This document shows, one piece after another, positions 46,797 to 59,010 of a stretch of DNA of 64,000 bases; position 1 is the stretch's first letter; each line of letters starts with the position of its first letter. Made by a program: the position numbers and the translations under genes. Source of the stretch: Thiopseudomonas denitrificans (GTDB lineage Bacteria > Pseudomonadota > Gammaproteobacteria > Pseudomonadales > Pseudomonadaceae); NCBI RefSeq assembly GCF_002866065.1, contig NZ_LNJZ01000007.1, positions 164,388 to 228,387 on the forward strand, read 5' to 3'. The notes below the pieces were generated by a model. That model was not told where the DNA came from. It did not search any database and saw only the letters and a program-made list of their open reading frames with translations.

Positions 46797-48128
46797 TCAA
46801 TCACGATAGCTGCCGCCCCGGCGGCATCCCCGGGATGCGCCGAGTCCAGACCAGACCGGCACTTGCAGCAGTTCAAGCACCCGGGCAACAGTGAAGAAAG
46901 AACCGAACACAAGAATTTCGTCATCCGCTGTGCTTTGTTCAAGACAGCCCTGCAGGGCATCAGCGATATCATCATGGGTTACGAAGTCGGCTCCGGCCTG
47001 TTGCAAATGCTGCTGCAAATCGGCCAGGGAAAAACTGCGTGGCGTCGGCAATGCGGCAATATGCCAGCGGTCAAACACGCCCTGCATGGCCGCCAGCACG
47101 CCATCCACATCCTTGTCGGCCAGTGCTCCGAATACCGCAAGCCGTCGCCCGCCAAGCGGGCGCTGACGCAAACGGCCGGCAACATAGGCGGCAGCCTGCG
47201 GGTTATGTGCAACATCCAGGATCAGGGTGCGTTCACCATCAACCTGCGGCAGTTTTATCACCTGTAGCCTGCCTGTCAGTTGTGTGTCCTGCAGCACGAC
47301 CCCAGTCTCTTCTGCCGTCAGAGGCAGCTCCAGCAAGGCGCACACCTGCAAGGCTACTGCCGCATTTTCGACAGGCAGGGACGGCTGCGGCATGGCATCA
47401 AGAACCAGGGAAGAGCCCTGCCCGCTTTTGCCTTGCCAGCACCAGCTGTTGCCGGTTATCGCCAGGTCAAAGTCCCGGCCACGCAGATAAAGCGGAGTAC
47501 CAAGGATGGTGGCCTGATCGAGCAAGCTCTGCGGCGGATCAAGGTCTCCACACACCGCCGGAATGCCGGCGCGGAAAATGCCGGCCTTCTCCCGGGCAAC
47601 CTCTTCACGGGTATTGCCCAGCCAGTCACCATGATCCAGTGCAATGCCGGTCACCACGGCCACGTCCGGATCGACAATATTCACCGCATCAAGACGGCCG
47701 CCCAGCCCCACTTCGAGAATGGCCACGTCCAGCCCGGAGCGGGCAAAGATCCACAACGCCGCAAGAGTGCCCATTTCAAAATAGGTCAGGCTGATCTCTC
47801 CCCGCACCTGTTCGATGGCACTGAAGGCCTGACAGATCAGCTCGTCGCTGACCGCTTCGCCTGCTATCTGGATGCGTTCGTTGTAGCGCAAAAAGTGCGG
47901 CGAGCTGTATACCCCGGTACGCAAACCCTGCGCCTGGCATATCGCCGCAACAAACGCGCAGGTCGAGCCCTTGCCATTGGTACCGGTGACCGTCACTACA
48001 CGCTGTGCCGGCCGGGACAGCCCCAGCCGGTCGGCAACATCACGAATGCGTTGCAAGCCAAGCTCGATTTCGCTGGGATGCAGCTGCTCCAGCCAGCTCA
48101 GCCACTGCCCGAGACTGCGCTCAGTCAT
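46797..48128 (-). CDS. folC: Bifunctional dihydrofolate/folylpolyglutamate synthase
   Basis: 443 residues. The ATP loop TGTNGKGST (48-56), the omega-loop and DVAHNPQAA motif near the start of the C-terminal domain, and the [22 protein letters not shown] block are diagnostic. It adds Glu to dihydropteroate and to folates. The start overlaps the accD stop by 4 bases. Confidence 0.96.
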   Translation of the reverse strand: MTERSLGQWLSWLEQLHPSEIELGLQRIRDVADRLGLSRPAQRVVTVTGTNGKGSTCAFVAAICQAQGLRTGVYSSPHFLRYNERIQIAGEAVSDELICQAFSAIEQVRGEISLTYFEMGTLAALWIFARSGLDVAILEVGLGGRLDAVNIVDPDVAVVTGIALDHGDWLGNTREEVAREKAGIFRAGIPAVCGDLDPPQSLLDQATILGTPLYLRGRDFDLAITGNSWCWQGKSGQGSSLVLDAMPQPSLPVENAAVALQVCALLELPLTAEETGVVLQDTQLTGRLQVIKLPQVDGERTLILDVAHNPQAAAYVAGRLRQRPLGGRRLAVFGALADKDVDGVLAAMQGVFDRWHIAALPTPRSFSLADLQQHLQQAGADFVTHDDIADALQGCLEQSTADDEILVFGSFFTVARVLELLQVPVWSGLGASRGCRRGGSYRD

Positions 48129-49039
48129 TCGGCAGGCTGCTCCTGCTGCTCGGGAACCTCACGCAGGATCGGACGCACCTGCATGGGTGCCTTGGCCAGC
48201 TTGCGCAAAATGGCACCGATACGCGGGCGCAGCTCGGGACGCGGGATGATCATGTCGATGGCACCATGCTCCAGCAGGAATTCGCTGCGCTGGAAGCCTT
48301 CGGGCAGTTTTTCACGCACGGTCTGCTCGATCACGCGCGGGCCGGCAAAGCCGATCAGCGCCTTGGGCTCGCCAATGATGATGTCACCGAGCATTGCCAG
48401 GCTGGCTGATACACCGCCATACACCGGGTCGGTCAGCACAGAGACGAAAGGAATGCCTTCTTCGCGCAGACGCGCAATCACTGCCGAGGTTTTTGCCATC
48501 TGCATCAGTGACAACAGGGCTTCCTGCATGCGAGCACCACCTGAGGCGGAGAAGCAGATCATCGGGCAGCGTTTTTCCAGCGCCACATTGGCTGCCTGCA
48601 CGAAACGCTCACCGACCACCGCACCCATGGAGCCACCCATGAAGGAAAATTCGAACGCCGCCGCCACTACCGGCATGCCCTCCAGGGTACCGCTCATGGC
48701 GATCAGGGCGTCATTTTCGCCAGTCTGCTTTTGCGCCGCTTTCAGGCGGTCACTGTAACGTTTGCTGTCGCGGAACTTGAGACGATCCACCGGCTCCAGG
48801 TCTTCGGCGATTTCCTCGCGCCCGTCTTCGTCCAGAAAAATGTCCAGCCGCGTGCGGGCATCAATGCGCATGTGGTGCTCGCACTTGGTGCACACATCCA
48901 GCGCCTTTTCCAGCTCGGGCTTGTACAGTACGGCATCACAGGCAGGGCACTTGTGCCACAGGCCTTCCGGAATATTACTTTTCTTGACCTCGGAACGCAT
49001 AATCGAGGGAATAAATTTGTCAACCAGCCAGTTACTCAT
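48125..49039 (-). CDS. accD: Acetyl-CoA carboxylase carboxyltransferase subunit beta
   Basis: 304 residues, with the zinc finger Cys31, 34, 50, 53 and a crotonase-type core containing [24 protein letters not shown] and [19 protein letters not shown]. It forms malonyl-CoA with AccA. I start at MSNWLVDKF as in Pseudomonas; the longer frame upstream is in the trpF-accD gap. Confidence 0.97.
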   Translation of the reverse strand: MSNWLVDKFIPSIMRSEVKKSNIPEGLWHKCPACDAVLYKPELEKALDVCTKCEHHMRIDARTRLDIFLDEDGREEIAEDLEPVDRLKFRDSKRYSDRLKAAQKQTGENDALIAMSGTLEGMPVVAAAFEFSFMGGSMGAVVGERFVQAANVALEKRCPMICFSASGGARMQEALLSLMQMAKTSAVIARLREEGIPFVSVLTDPVYGGVSASLAMLGDIIIGEPKALIGFAGPRVIEQTVREKLPEGFQRSEFLLEHGAIDMIIPRPELRPRIGAILRKLAKAPMQVRPILREVPEQQEQPAE

Positions 49040-49176
49040 CCGTTCAATACTCCTCGTATCACCCTGCACGCCTTTTGCATGCCGGTGTCGTCCTGCCGGA
49101 ATCCGGGCAGGATTTCTCTTGTTTGAAAAACACAATATGAGACGGCCGCTGACAGAGTACCGTCACACCTGAATTA

Positions 49177-49803
49177 TCAGCCGTTGCTCCTGTCGCGCAC
49201 CCGCTGCATGAAGGTACGCACTTTCTCGGCATCCTTGATGCCCCGCCCTGCTTCCACACCGCCACTTACATCGACAGCCCAGGGCCGCACTTGTTCGATT
49301 GCCAGACGGACATTATCTACATCCAGCCCGCCGGCGAGTATCAGCGGTTTGGCTAAGGTGGCGGGAATCGCTTCCCAGTCGAATACCTGGCCGGTACCGC
49401 CGGGCACTCCGGCCACATAGGCGTCGAGCAGAATGCCGCGAGCATCCGCATGGGCAGCCGCCTGACCGGCTATATCCAGCCCTGGCTGCATGCGCAGGGC
49501 CTTGATGTAGGGACGGCCAAAGGATGCGCAATACTCGGGGGATTCGTCTCCGTGAAACTGCAGCAAATCCAGCGCAACCTGGTCCAGAACCTCGCGCACA
49601 AGCGACTCGGGCGCATTGACGAACAACCCGGTGCTGGTCACAAAAGCCGGCAGCTGTCGAATGATGTCAGCTGCCCGTGCCGGCTCCACATTGCGCGGAC
49701 TGGGCGGGTAAAACACGAAGCCCAAAGCGTCGGCGCCCGCCGCCGCAGCCACCAGCGCATCCTCAAGGCGGGTGATACCGCAAATCTTGACCCGGGTATT
49801 CAT
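49177..49803 (-). CDS. trpF: Phosphoribosylanthranilate isomerase
   Basis: 208 residues, a TIM barrel. [27 protein letters not shown] has the catalytic Cys in KICG, LQFHGDE and the phosphate-binding VDVSGGVE are conserved. Third-to-fourth step of tryptophan synthesis. Overlaps truA by 4 bases; trpB and trpA are not here. Confidence 0.97.
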   Translation of the reverse strand: MNTRVKICGITRLEDALVAAAAGADALGFVFYPPSPRNVEPARAADIIRQLPAFVTSTGLFVNAPESLVREVLDQVALDLLQFHGDESPEYCASFGRPYIKALRMQPGLDIAGQAAAHADARGILLDAYVAGVPGGTGQVFDWEAIPATLAKPLILAGGLDVDNVRLAIEQVRPWAVDVSGGVEAGRGIKDAEKVRTFMQRVRDRSNG

Positions 49804-50672
49804 GCATCCTCCGCAAACACATCCGGCATCGCCGACAGGAACAATGGCCCCAGCGGTTGCCGCGGTAGCTCGAATTCTTCAGGGTATTCGACCTGCACCA
49901 GATACAGGCCATAGGGTGGCGCAGTGACGCCTGCCACTTCGCGCCTTCTCGCCTGCAACACCTGCCGCATCCATTCGACCGGCTTGTCGCCGGCTCCGAT
50001 CCTCATCAGGGTTCCGGCTATATTACGCACCATGTGATGCAGAAATGCCGAGGCACGGATATCCAGCACAATGAAGCGCCCATATTGCGTCAGGCGGATG
50101 CCGTCCAGCGTCTTGACCGGAGATTTTGCCTGGCAGTCACTGTCGCGGAACGAACTGAAATCATGGGTGCCCAGCAAAAACCGCGCCGCCTGGTTCATCT
50201 TGCACACATCCAGCTGCTTGTGTGTCCAGGTCACGCCATCACGCAGCAGGGCCGGCCGTACCGGATCGGAATGAATGACATAGCGGTAGCGGCGACGCTT
50301 GGCACTGAAGCGGGCGTGGAACTGCTCCGGTACCTGTTTGACCCAGACCACGCTGATATCCCTTGGCAGATAGCGGTTGCTGCCAAACAGCCAGGCTGCC
50401 GGCTTACGCACCACAGGGGTGTCAAAATGCAGAACCTGCTCGCAGGCATGCACACCGGCATCAGTCCGCCCGGCACAGACCAGCCGTACCGGCTCGCCAC
50501 CGGCCACCGTGGTCAATGCCCGCTCAAGTTCGCCCTGCAACGTTGGCAGATCATTGTTCTGCAACTGGAAGCCGTAATAAGCCGTGCCGTTGTACTCAAC
50601 ACCCAGGGCTATCCTGGAAACGGCTGCGGCAGTCATATCGACTGCCGCAGTAGGGTCATGCATGAAACTCAT
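49800..50672 (-). CDS. truA: tRNA pseudouridine(38-40) synthase
   Basis: 290 residues. The catalytic Asp71 is in [16 protein letters not shown] and [14 protein letters not shown] are the usual later motifs. It isomerises U38-U40 in the anticodon arm. It has about 20 extra N-terminal residues compared with E. coli; ATG codons at 50663 and 50636 are alternatives. It follows fimV by 3 bases. Confidence 0.95.
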   Translation of the reverse strand: MSFMHDPTAAVDMTAAAVSRIALGVEYNGTAYYGFQLQNNDLPTLQGELERALTTVAGGEPVRLVCAGRTDAGVHACEQVLHFDTPVVRKPAAWLFGSNRYLPRDISVVWVKQVPEQFHARFSAKRRRYRYVIHSDPVRPALLRDGVTWTHKQLDVCKMNQAARFLLGTHDFSSFRDSDCQAKSPVKTLDGIRLTQYGRFIVLDIRASAFLHHMVRNIAGTLMRIGAGDKPVEWMRQVLQARRREVAGVTAPPYGLYLVQVEYPEEFELPRQPLGPLFLSAMPDVFAEDA

Positions 50673-50675
50673 GGA

Positions 50676-53591
50676 CTATCCGAGCCTGGCCAGCAACTCG
50701 CGTGCCTGCTCCCGGTGCTCGGGGGCACCTTCACGGATGACTTCATCCAGAATGTCACGGGCACCCTCAATGTCTCCCATGTCGGTCAGAGCGCTGGCCA
50801 GGTCAAGCTTGGTTTTATCTTCATCATCCCCTTGCAGGAAGCTGAAGTCATCATCAAGCTCTTCGGCCAGCTCTGCCAGTACTTCATCACCGGCAGAAGC
50901 ACCTTCTGCAAGTTCCGGTGTGGCCAGATCAAAGCCGCCAGCAAGCTCCACTTCCGGCTCGATTGCCAGGGCTGGCTCCTGCAGCGGGTCATCATTGCCC
51001 TGCAGGACGGCATGCACCTCATTCTGCAGTTCGTCAAAGCCTGTTTCCAGGGTTTCCAGACCAGCTTCGAGAGCCCCCGTTTCCAGTTCTGTCAGTCCCT
51101 GTTCTGTCGCGTCTTCAAGCGGAAAGGACAGATCGAGATCCAGATCAAAATCCATTGCCGATGCATCGGCAGGCTGCTCCGCTCCGATGCCGTCACGAGC
51201 TTCAAAATCCTCGAACTGCAAATCTTCCAGCTTCAGATCATCAGTCAGTGACAGACTGTCCGGTTCCTCGATGGAAGGCAGGTCCAGATCGTCCAGTTTA
51301 ATGTCTTCGAGATCAGGCAGCTCGAAATCCTCTGCCACACTTCCGGCAGCATCGGCCACGGCATCCGCTGCAGGTGACACAGGCGCAAAGTCGATCCCCA
51401 TGTCTGCATCAAGCTCTGTACCGACCGCATCCAGCAAACTGGACAGCTCATCCTGCTCGTCACCAGAGTCTTCAGCAACATCTGACACGGCCAGCAGGTC
51501 GTCCAGTCCCGGAATGTCATCCGCCAGAATGTCGCTGTCACCTGCAGGGCTTGAAGCAGCGTCGCCGGTCAGGTCTGGCAAATCAAGCATGATGTCATCC
51601 AGCGACAAGCCACCTTCGTCCTCGCCCATCAGATGCGGGAAACGCTGACGCAGCTCATCCAGCTTGACCTGGGACACGCCCATGGCATTCAGCTCGTCAA
51701 CCTGCTGCAAAAATGCGTTGCGGTCCTCGAGATCGGCATAGACCTCCAGCAGTTTGAAACGCAGTTCCTCCCGCTGCGGATCCGCATCGATCGCTTTCAG
51801 CAGCACATCGACCGCCTGGTTGAAACGGCCAAATGAAATATAGTTCTCTGCCTCGGTTACCGGATCAGAAACCGCTGACTCCGCGGTCGCAGGAACATCG
51901 ATAAATTCTGTCGGCTCTTCAAGCTCACCGGCAAGATCATCCAGCACGCCATCAAGGACGTCAAGGTCCTCATCCAGCTCTTGGTGACCGGCAAAGGCTG
52001 TTCCCGGTCCCTGTTCATCAAACTGATCAGCCGCCAGCTCCTCCTGTTTTGCCTTGTTGCGGCGCGAAACCAGCAACAGCAACAACAAAAGGGCGACACC
52101 TGCTCCGGCTCCGGGCAGGAACAGCGGGTTTTCCATCAGTTCGTCGACAAAACCCTTCGGCTCGGGCGGCGGCTCAAAGGCCACTGATGCAGGCTTGGGT
52201 GCCGCAGGAGCGGTCACAGGCTCGGCCGGCCGGGCCGGCTCTTCAACAACAGCCTGCACGGCAACCGCTGTTTCCTCTGCGGTTTCCGCAACTGAGGCCA
52301 CCTCACCGGCAGCTTCCTGTGTTGTTTCAGGCTCTACAGCTTCCTGCTGGTCTTCAGCAGCACCTGCTTCTACCTGCTCAGGCAAAGCGACAGCATCCTG
52401 CCCGGCTACTTCTTCCGTCACCGTTTCAACAGCTTCGCCTGCAGTTTCTTCAGAAGCGGCAACGGCAGCATCCAGCTCCTCGTCGGTCATGTTCTGTAGA
52501 TTGGCCAGCTGGGTGTTTTTCAACTCCAGCAGACGCTGCAATTTTTCAACCTGGCTATTCAGCTCTTCCACACGGCTGCTCAGATCTTCATTCTGCAGCA
52601 GGGCCGAATCCAGTTGCTCCCTGGTTTGCGCCAACTGGTCATTGACCGCTTTTCCGCTTACACCGCTATCGCTACCAGTGCTGGCCTCGCCGGTCTCGGC
52701 GGCCACCAATCGCAGGCTATCGCCCTGCTCTGCCCTAGCTGGCGCTGCAGCAGCCGTTTCACGACGGCGGGCGTCCAGCTGGCGCTCAACCGGACCACCG
52801 GATCGCCATGCATCCACCTGCCCCTGGAATTCCGTAGCAGCCTGGCTGCGGCTACGCCGGGTAATTTGCCCGGCATCAGGCAGCTTCAGCACCTGGCCGG
52901 TTTTCAACCTGTTGATATTGCCGTCAATGAAGGCATCCGGATTAAGGTCCTGGATGGCCAGCATGACCTGATGCACCGAACCACCGCCACGGTTGGCACG
53001 CAAGGCAATTTCCCACAGGGTATCGTTTTGTTGTACACGATACTGGTCACCCTGCAAGGCTGGCGCGGCAGTGGCCGCAGCTACCGGTTGACGACGCGCC
53101 GGTGCAACCGCACTGGCCGGACGCACCGGCGCCTGGCTGGCAACAGGTGCCGTAACCGGCGCACTGCGGTATACCAACTCTTGCGGTGTGTACATGGGCG
53201 GGTCAAGCAGCAGGGTGTATTCCTTCAATACCCGTCCGGCCGGCCAGTACACTTCAAGCAAGAAATTCAAAAAAGGTTCGCGAACCGCCTGGTTGCTGGT
53301 CACCCGGACAAAGCTCTTGCCATTACTGCCGACCACCGGAGTGAACTTCAGGTTGTTCAGGAAAAACTGCCGGTCCACACCCGCACGACTGAAATCCTCA
53401 GGAGAAGCCAGCCTGGACCTGATGTCTTCAGCACTCAAGCCCCTAGCATCAAGCAGTTCGATTTCAGCCACCAATGGCTCATTCAGTGCCGACTTGACGG
53501 AAACCTCACCCAGTCCGAGCGCATGCGCCATTCCCGAAGCCATCGAAGTAGCAGCGGCTACTGCCAATACCAGTTTGCGAACCTGAAGCAT
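50676..53591 (-). CDS. fimV: FimV: peptidoglycan-binding polarity/type IV pilus assembly protein
   Basis: 971 residues. Signal peptide (1-24), an N-terminal beta domain (about 25-130; LGEVSVKSALNEPLVAEIELLD), a LysM motif (about 190-240; YRVQQNDTLWEIA), a coiled coil (about 325-355), one membrane helix (about 490-510), then a very acidic cytoplasmic region of about 350 residues with TPR-like segments and the terminal FimV domain (LASALTDMGDIEGARDILDEV). FimV localises pilus and polar proteins. It is in the Pseudomonas position before truA. Confidence 0.95.
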   Translation of the reverse strand: MLQVRKLVLAVAAATSMASGMAHALGLGEVSVKSALNEPLVAEIELLDARGLSAEDIRSRLASPEDFSRAGVDRQFFLNNLKFTPVVGSNGKSFVRVTSNQAVREPFLNFLLEVYWPAGRVLKEYTLLLDPPMYTPQELVYRSAPVTAPVASQAPVRPASAVAPARRQPVAAATAAPALQGDQYRVQQNDTLWEIALRANRGGGSVHQVMLAIQDLNPDAFIDGNINRLKTGQVLKLPDAGQITRRSRSQAATEFQGQVDAWRSGGPVERQLDARRRETAAAAPARAEQGDSLRLVAAETGEASTGSDSGVSGKAVNDQLAQTREQLDSALLQNEDLSSRVEELNSQVEKLQRLLELKNTQLANLQNMTDEELDAAVAASEETAGEAVETVTEEVAGQDAVALPEQVEAGAAEDQQEAVEPETTQEAAGEVASVAETAEETAVAVQAVVEEPARPAEPVTAPAAPKPASVAFEPPPEPKGFVDELMENPLFLPGAGAGVALLLLLLLVSRRNKAKQEELAADQFDEQGPGTAFAGHQELDEDLDVLDGVLDDLAGELEEPTEFIDVPATAESAVSDPVTEAENYISFGRFNQAVDVLLKAIDADPQREELRFKLLEVYADLEDRNAFLQQVDELNAMGVSQVKLDELRQRFPHLMGEDEGGLSLDDIMLDLPDLTGDAASSPAGDSDILADDIPGLDDLLAVSDVAEDSGDEQDELSSLLDAVGTELDADMGIDFAPVSPAADAVADAAGSVAEDFELPDLEDIKLDDLDLPSIEEPDSLSLTDDLKLEDLQFEDFEARDGIGAEQPADASAMDFDLDLDLSFPLEDATEQGLTELETGALEAGLETLETGFDELQNEVHAVLQGNDDPLQEPALAIEPEVELAGGFDLATPELAEGASAGDEVLAELAEELDDDFSFLQGDDEDKTKLDLASALTDMGDIEGARDILDEVIREGAPEHREQARELLARLG

Positions 53592-53858
53592 ATAGCATTT
53601 CCCTTATTTTCTCGGAGACTCCAGCCCTGCTCGCACCATCAAGAATGGTGGAGCCGGATATTGCTTTGGGTGCCTGTCGCCCGGCGCAACCCATGGCCAA
53701 CTAGAATCATCCTTCAATTGACAGCGTAAGTATCTTTGACCGTTCGGCTTTTAGCAACTGAAAAACCGGATTATTCGACTTAAGGGCTGCACGCATTGCC
53801 CCGTTTTTGACCTGGAGCACAGTTCGGGCTCCATCATGCCGGGAGCAGGCCACAAACA
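53592..53858. other. Intergenic region upstream of fimV
   Basis: About 270 bases between the asd terminator and fimV. I find no gene; an open frame on the minus strand (53707-53979) overlaps the terminator and lacks a ribosome site. The fimV promoter must lie here but I cannot place it. A semialdehyde-dehydrogenase-like gene found here in Pseudomonas is absent. Confidence 0.5.
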
Positions 53859-53892
53859 AAAAGGCTGCCATGCAAGCGGCAGCCTTTTCTTT
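53859..53892 (-). terminator. Terminator of asd
   Basis: AAAAGGCTGCC and GGCAGCCTTTT with an 8-base loop; on the minus strand the hairpin is followed by TTTTTGTTTG. It starts 9 bases after the asd stop. Confidence 0.88.
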
Positions 53893-53896
53893 GCTT

Positions 53897-55009
53897 CTAG
53901 CGTTCCAGCAGGATGCGCAGCATGCGCCGCAGCGGCTCCGCCGCACCCCACAACAGCTGGTCGCCAACGGTGAAGGCACCCAGATAATGAGAACCCATGT
54001 TCAGCTTGCGCAACCGGCCGACCGGAATGTTCAGGGTACCGGTCACCGCCGTCGGTGTCAGCTCCTGCACGGTCTGCTCACGGCTGTTGGGTACCAGTTT
54101 GACCCAGGGATTGTGCTGGCTGATCAGGTTTTCGATATCGGTTAGCGGCACATCCTTGTTCAGCTTGATGGTCAGCGCCTGGCTGTGGCAGCGCATGGCA
54201 CCGACACGCACACAGATACCGTCAATGTGGATCGGGTTCTTGAAGCGACCGAGGATCTTGTTGGTTTCGGCCTGTGCTTTCCACTCTTCACGGCTCTGGC
54301 CATTGGGCAGCGCGCTGTCGATCCACGGAATCAGGCTGCCGGCCAATGGCACGCCAAAGTGTTCCGCTGGAATCTCGTCGCTACGCTGGGCGGCAGCGAC
54401 CTTGCGGTCGATATCCAGAATGGCGGACGCCGGATCGGCCAGTTCGCCAGCCACCGCATCGCGCAGATAGCCCATCTGATTGAGCAATTCGCGCATGTTT
54501 TGCGCACCCGAACCACTGGCTGCCTGATAGGTCATGGCACTCATCCACTCGACCAGGCCAGCCTCGAACAGCCCGCCCAGCCCCATCAGCATCAGGCTGA
54601 CGGTGCAGTTGCCGCCGACGTAGATCTTCACGCCGCTGTCCAGCCCCTGATCGACCACCTTGCGGTTGACCGGGTCCAGCACGATGATCGCGTCATCCTG
54701 CATGCGCAGGCCTGAGGCCGCGTCAATCCAGTAACCATCCCAGCCGGCTTCACGCAGTTTGGGGAAAACCTCGTTGGTGTAGTCGCTGCCCTGACAGGTC
54801 AGGATCACGTCCAGCCCTTTCAGGGTGTTGATGTCGTAGGCATCCTTGAGCGCGGGCGTATCCTTGCCGATCGCCGGACCCTGGCCACCCACATTGGAGG
54901 TGGTAAAAAAGACCGGCTCAATCAGTTCGAAATCCCGCTCTTCCAGCATGCGCTGCATCAGCACGGAACCAACCATGCCGCGCCAGCCTACAAATCCAAC
55001 TCGTTTCAT
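53897..55009 (-). CDS. asd: Aspartate-semialdehyde dehydrogenase
   Basis: 370 residues. NADPH-binding [10 protein letters not shown] at the N-terminus, catalytic Cys135 in [10 protein letters not shown], and the substrate-binding [11 protein letters not shown] segment. It makes aspartate semialdehyde for Lys, Met, Thr and diaminopimelate. It follows leuB by 65 bases on the same strand. Confidence 0.97.
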   Translation of the reverse strand: MKRVGFVGWRGMVGSVLMQRMLEERDFELIEPVFFTTSNVGGQGPAIGKDTPALKDAYDINTLKGLDVILTCQGSDYTNEVFPKLREAGWDGYWIDAASGLRMQDDAIIVLDPVNRKVVDQGLDSGVKIYVGGNCTVSLMLMGLGGLFEAGLVEWMSAMTYQAASGSGAQNMRELLNQMGYLRDAVAGELADPASAILDIDRKVAAAQRSDEIPAEHFGVPLAGSLIPWIDSALPNGQSREEWKAQAETNKILGRFKNPIHIDGICVRVGAMRCHSQALTIKLNKDVPLTDIENLISQHNPWVKLVPNSREQTVQELTPTAVTGTLNIPVGRLRKLNMGSHYLGAFTVGDQLLWGAAEPLRRMLRILLER

Positions 55010-55074
55010 CTAACTACACCTTTATTAATGATGGTTTGCACGACAACAGGTCGTGCAAACCGGGTCAATATCCC

Positions 55075-56157
55075 TTACAGCTGTTGCAGGGCGGCAACAA
55101 CGGCATCGCCCATCTCGGCAGTGCCCACTTTGCGCATGCCCTCGGACATGATGTCGCCAGTACGCAACCCCTGGTCGAGAACGTCGCTCACCGCCTGCTC
55201 GATGGCATCGGCAGCACCAGCCTGGCTGAAGCTGTAACGCAGCATCATCGATACGGACAGAATGGTTGCCAACGGGTTGGCCAGCCCCTTGCCTGCGATG
55301 TCCGGAGCGGAACCGTGGCAGGGCTCGTACATGCCCTTGTTGTTGGAATCCAGGGATGCGGAAGGCAACATACCGATTGAGCCCGTCAGCATGGACGCTT
55401 CGTCCGACAGGATATCACCAAACATGTTGTCGGTGACAACCACATCAAACTGTTTTGGCGCACGCACCAGTTGCATGGCGGCATTGTCCACATACATGTG
55501 GCTCAGCTCCACTTCAGGGTAGTCTTTGGCCACCTCTTCCACAACCTCGCGCCACAGCTGGCTGGAAGCCAGGACGTTGGCCTTGTCCACGGAGCACAGT
55601 TTTTTATTGCGCACCATGGCCATATCGAAGCCGACCCGGGCAATGCGGCGGATCTCGCTTTCGGAGTACGGCAGAGTATCAAATGCCTTGCGCTCGCCGT
55701 TCTCCAGCACCACCTGGTCACGCGGGGTGCCGAAGTAGATGCCGCCGGTCAGCTCGCGCACGATCAGGATGTCCAGACCGGACACCACTTCGGGCTTGAG
55801 ACTGGAGGCATCAGCCAGCTGCGGATACAGGATGGCAGGACGCAGGTTGGCAAACAGGCCCAATTCGGAGCGTATCTTCAGCAGGCCACGTTCGGGACGG
55901 ATGCTCTTCTCGATGGTGTCCCACTTGGGGCCACCTACTGCACCCAGCAGGACGGCATCCACCTCACGCGCCAGCGCCAGGGTGGAGTCAGCCAGTGGCA
56001 CGCCATGCTTGTCGATGGCCGCACCACCCAGTTCGCCCTCGACCAGCTCAAGGTCAAGGTTGTATTTTTCATTGGCCAGATTCAGCACCTTGACCGCTTC
56101 GGCAATGATTTCCGGACCGATACCGTCGCCGGGAAGAACAAGAACTTTTTTACTCAT
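55075..56157 (-). CDS. leuB: 3-isopropylmalate dehydrogenase
   Basis: 360 residues. PGDGIGPEI at the start, [18 protein letters not shown], and the catalytic Tyr/Lys and Asp sets in [10 protein letters not shown] and [14 protein letters not shown], then [14 protein letters not shown] for NAD. It oxidises 3-isopropylmalate in leucine synthesis. The ATG for [10 protein letters not shown] is used; the upstream frame runs through repeats. It is separated from leuD by 374 bases of repeats instead of the methyltransferase gene seen in Pseudomonas. Confidence 0.97.
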   Translation of the reverse strand: MSKKVLVLPGDGIGPEIIAEAVKVLNLANEKYNLDLELVEGELGGAAIDKHGVPLADSTLALAREVDAVLLGAVGGPKWDTIEKSIRPERGLLKIRSELGLFANLRPAILYPQLADASSLKPEVVSGLDILIVRELTGGIYFGTPRDQVVLENGERKAFDTLPYSESEIRRIARVGFDMAMVRNKKLCSVDKANVLASSQLWREVVEEVAKDYPEVELSHMYVDNAAMQLVRAPKQFDVVVTDNMFGDILSDEASMLTGSIGMLPSASLDSNNKGMYEPCHGSAPDIAGKGLANPLATILSVSMMLRYSFSQAGAADAIEQAVSDVLDQGLRTGDIMSEGMRKVGTAEMGDAVVAALQQL

Positions 56158-56243
56158 GGCTTTTCTCTTTTTAATTGCAAATGTTTTATTGCATGAAAGG
56201 GGCTTCTGAATCTGTGTCTGCATCGGCGGGAGGGGCGAAGGGG

Positions 56244-56264
56244 TAGGTGCGAATTCATTCGCAC
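56244..56264 (+). repeat. REP-like palindrome 1
   Basis: TAG followed by GTGCGAAT-TC-ATTCGCAC (8-bp perfect stem) and ATT. Its partner lies inverted at 56301. Confidence 0.65.
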
Positions 56265-56300
56265 ATTCCCACCCTGCGACCCAGCACCGAAACTGCGAAT

Positions 56301-56323
56301 GTCCGAATAAATTCGGACCTACA
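56301..56323 (-). repeat. REP-like palindrome 2, inverted
   Basis: GTCCGAAT-AA-ATTCGGAC on the plus strand, followed by CTACA; on the minus strand it reads TGTAG then the stem then ATTCGC, the same flanks as copy 1. One stem pair is changed on both sides (G-C to C-G). Confidence 0.65.
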
Positions 56324-56359
56324 GTCAATGCACAATCCCAACCAAGACGGGCGACAGCA

Positions 56360-56376
56360 GGCGGGCAACGCCCGCC
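56360..56376. repeat. GC hairpin
   Basis: GGCGGGC-AAC-GCCCGCC, 7-bp perfect stem without a T run. It could slow or stabilise the leuCD transcript end. Confidence 0.45.
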
Positions 56377-56405
56377 CTCTCTCTCACCGTTTGCACGGAG
56401 TTTGA

Positions 56406-56510
56406 GGCTGGTGTTTGCATGGTGGGCAAAGTGTGGGCAGCAAGGATGCTGCCCTCAAGCCTACATGGACGTATTCACAGCGTCTTTGCAGCACCATGAA
56501 AACACCAGCC
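56406..56510 (+). repeat. Nested-hairpin repeat, copy C
   Basis: Outer stem GGCTGGTGTTT/AAACACCAGCC (11 bp perfect), middle stem CATGGTG/CACCATG, inner stem GCAAAG/CTTTGC, tip GGGCAGCA-AGGA-TGCTGCCC, then the core AGCCTACATGGACGTATT. The core is on the strand opposite to the leu genes. Confidence 0.78.
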
Positions 56511-56531
56511 CACGCAGCTGCAAACAAAAAA

Positions 56532-57182
56532 TCAACCTGTTAATGCCCCAAACAACCACGGATACTTCTGCTTGTACCCGGCCTCAAACGAGCGAATCAC
56601 ATCCTCGTCCTGCAGGGTCAGGCCGATATCGTCTAGGCCATTGAGCAGGCAGTGCTTGCGGAAGGCATCCACCTCGAAGTCGTAGCTGACGCCATCAGCG
56701 CGGATTACCTTCTGCTGCGCCAGGTCAACGGTCAGCTGATAGCCTTCGTTATCCACGGTCAGCTTCATCAGCTCGTCCACCGCAGCCTGCGGCAGGATGA
56801 TCGGCAGCAGGCCGTTCTTGAAGCTGTTGTTGTAGAAGATGTCGGCAAAGCTCGGCGCGATGATGGCGCGGAAACCGTATTCGTCCAGCGCCCAGGGCGC
56901 GTGCTCACGGCTGGAGCCGCAACCAAAGTTTTCCTGCGCCAGCAGGATGCTGGCACCCTGATAACGCGGCTGGTTGAGTACGAACTCGGTATTCACCGGA
57001 CGCTTGCTGTTGTCCTGACCAGGCTGGCCCTCGTCCAGATAACGCCACTCGTCAAACAGGTTCTCGCCAAAGCCGGTACGCTTGATCGACTTCAGAAACT
57101 GCTTGGGGATGATCTGGTCGGTGTCGACGTTGGCACGATCCAGCGGAGCCACCAGACCCTGATGTTGTGTAAAGGCTTTCAT
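56532..57182 (-). CDS. leuD: 3-isopropylmalate dehydratase small subunit
   Basis: 216 residues. [21 protein letters not shown] near the start and [16 protein letters not shown] in the middle are the aconitase swivel-domain signatures. With LeuC it isomerises 2- to 3-isopropylmalate. The leuC stop abuts its start without any gap. Confidence 0.97.
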   Translation of the reverse strand: MKAFTQHQGLVAPLDRANVDTDQIIPKQFLKSIKRTGFGENLFDEWRYLDEGQPGQDNSKRPVNTEFVLNQPRYQGASILLAQENFGCGSSREHAPWALDEYGFRAIIAPSFADIFYNNSFKNGLLPIILPQAAVDELMKLTVDNEGYQLTVDLAQQKVIRADGVSYDFEVDAFRKHCLLNGLDDIGLTLQDEDVIRSFEAGYKQKYPWLFGALTG

Positions 57183-58616
<1,434 letters not shown>

Positions 58617-59010
58617 TGGAGTTCCTCATCAGGTTGGGGAAACGCCGGGGCAAATACCCTGCCCGCAGGGATGCCGTACGGAGTTACCCGGTAATCTTCT
58701 TTATTAATATAGTGCTGCCACGCCTGCCACCGGTCAGGAACGCTTATACTGCATTGCACTGGCAGCCGGAACTGGCACGACGGTCATGCAGGCATGGTAG
58801 ATATTTCGCCAATATAACTCAAATTGAATTTTATCATATTCTGCATTACCGAAAGGAATGAGCTTATTGTGTTGCAATTGGCCAACCTGCTGTAGGCTAT
58901 CCACAACACGCGCTTTTCTACAAAATCAATGACGGAAATCAAGTCCTGGCAAGCCGATTGCAACACTTGCCGCGTTCACGTCAGTATCCGGTCCCTCATT
59001 GAGGTATGCC
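58617..59010. other. 394-base divergent region between leuC and the Aer-like gene
   Basis: No gene is seen. On the minus strand TATATTAATA near 58695-58708 may be the leuC -10 region. The centre (58795-58870) is AT-rich. A single DnaA-box-like CTATCCACA lies at 58898-58906. GCCGATTG at 58953-58960 resembles a sigma-28 -10 element but lacks a -35 partner. I see no leucine-codon-rich leader peptide. Confidence 0.45.

Larger units (their letters stand above)
56158..56531. other. 374-base repeat-rich region between leuD and leuB
   Basis: No gene is seen. Contents from left: an AT-rich leader next to leuB, a pair of REP-like palindromes (56244-56323), a GGCGGGC/GCCCGCC hairpin (56360-56376), and the third copy of the large nested-hairpin repeat (56406-56510). 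Confidence 0.7.

Noticed and set aside
53707-53979. A 90-codon minus-strand frame between asd and fimV
   Set aside because: It overlaps the asd terminator and the asd 3' end, lacks a ribosome site and shows no domain.
58617-58760. Leucine attenuator peptide before leuC
   Set aside because: No short frame with clustered Leu codons precedes a terminator-antiterminator pair.
58953-58960. Sigma-28 promoter of the Aer-like gene
   Set aside because: GCCGATTG is present but no -35 element lies 11 bases upstream, so it is not claimed as a promoter.
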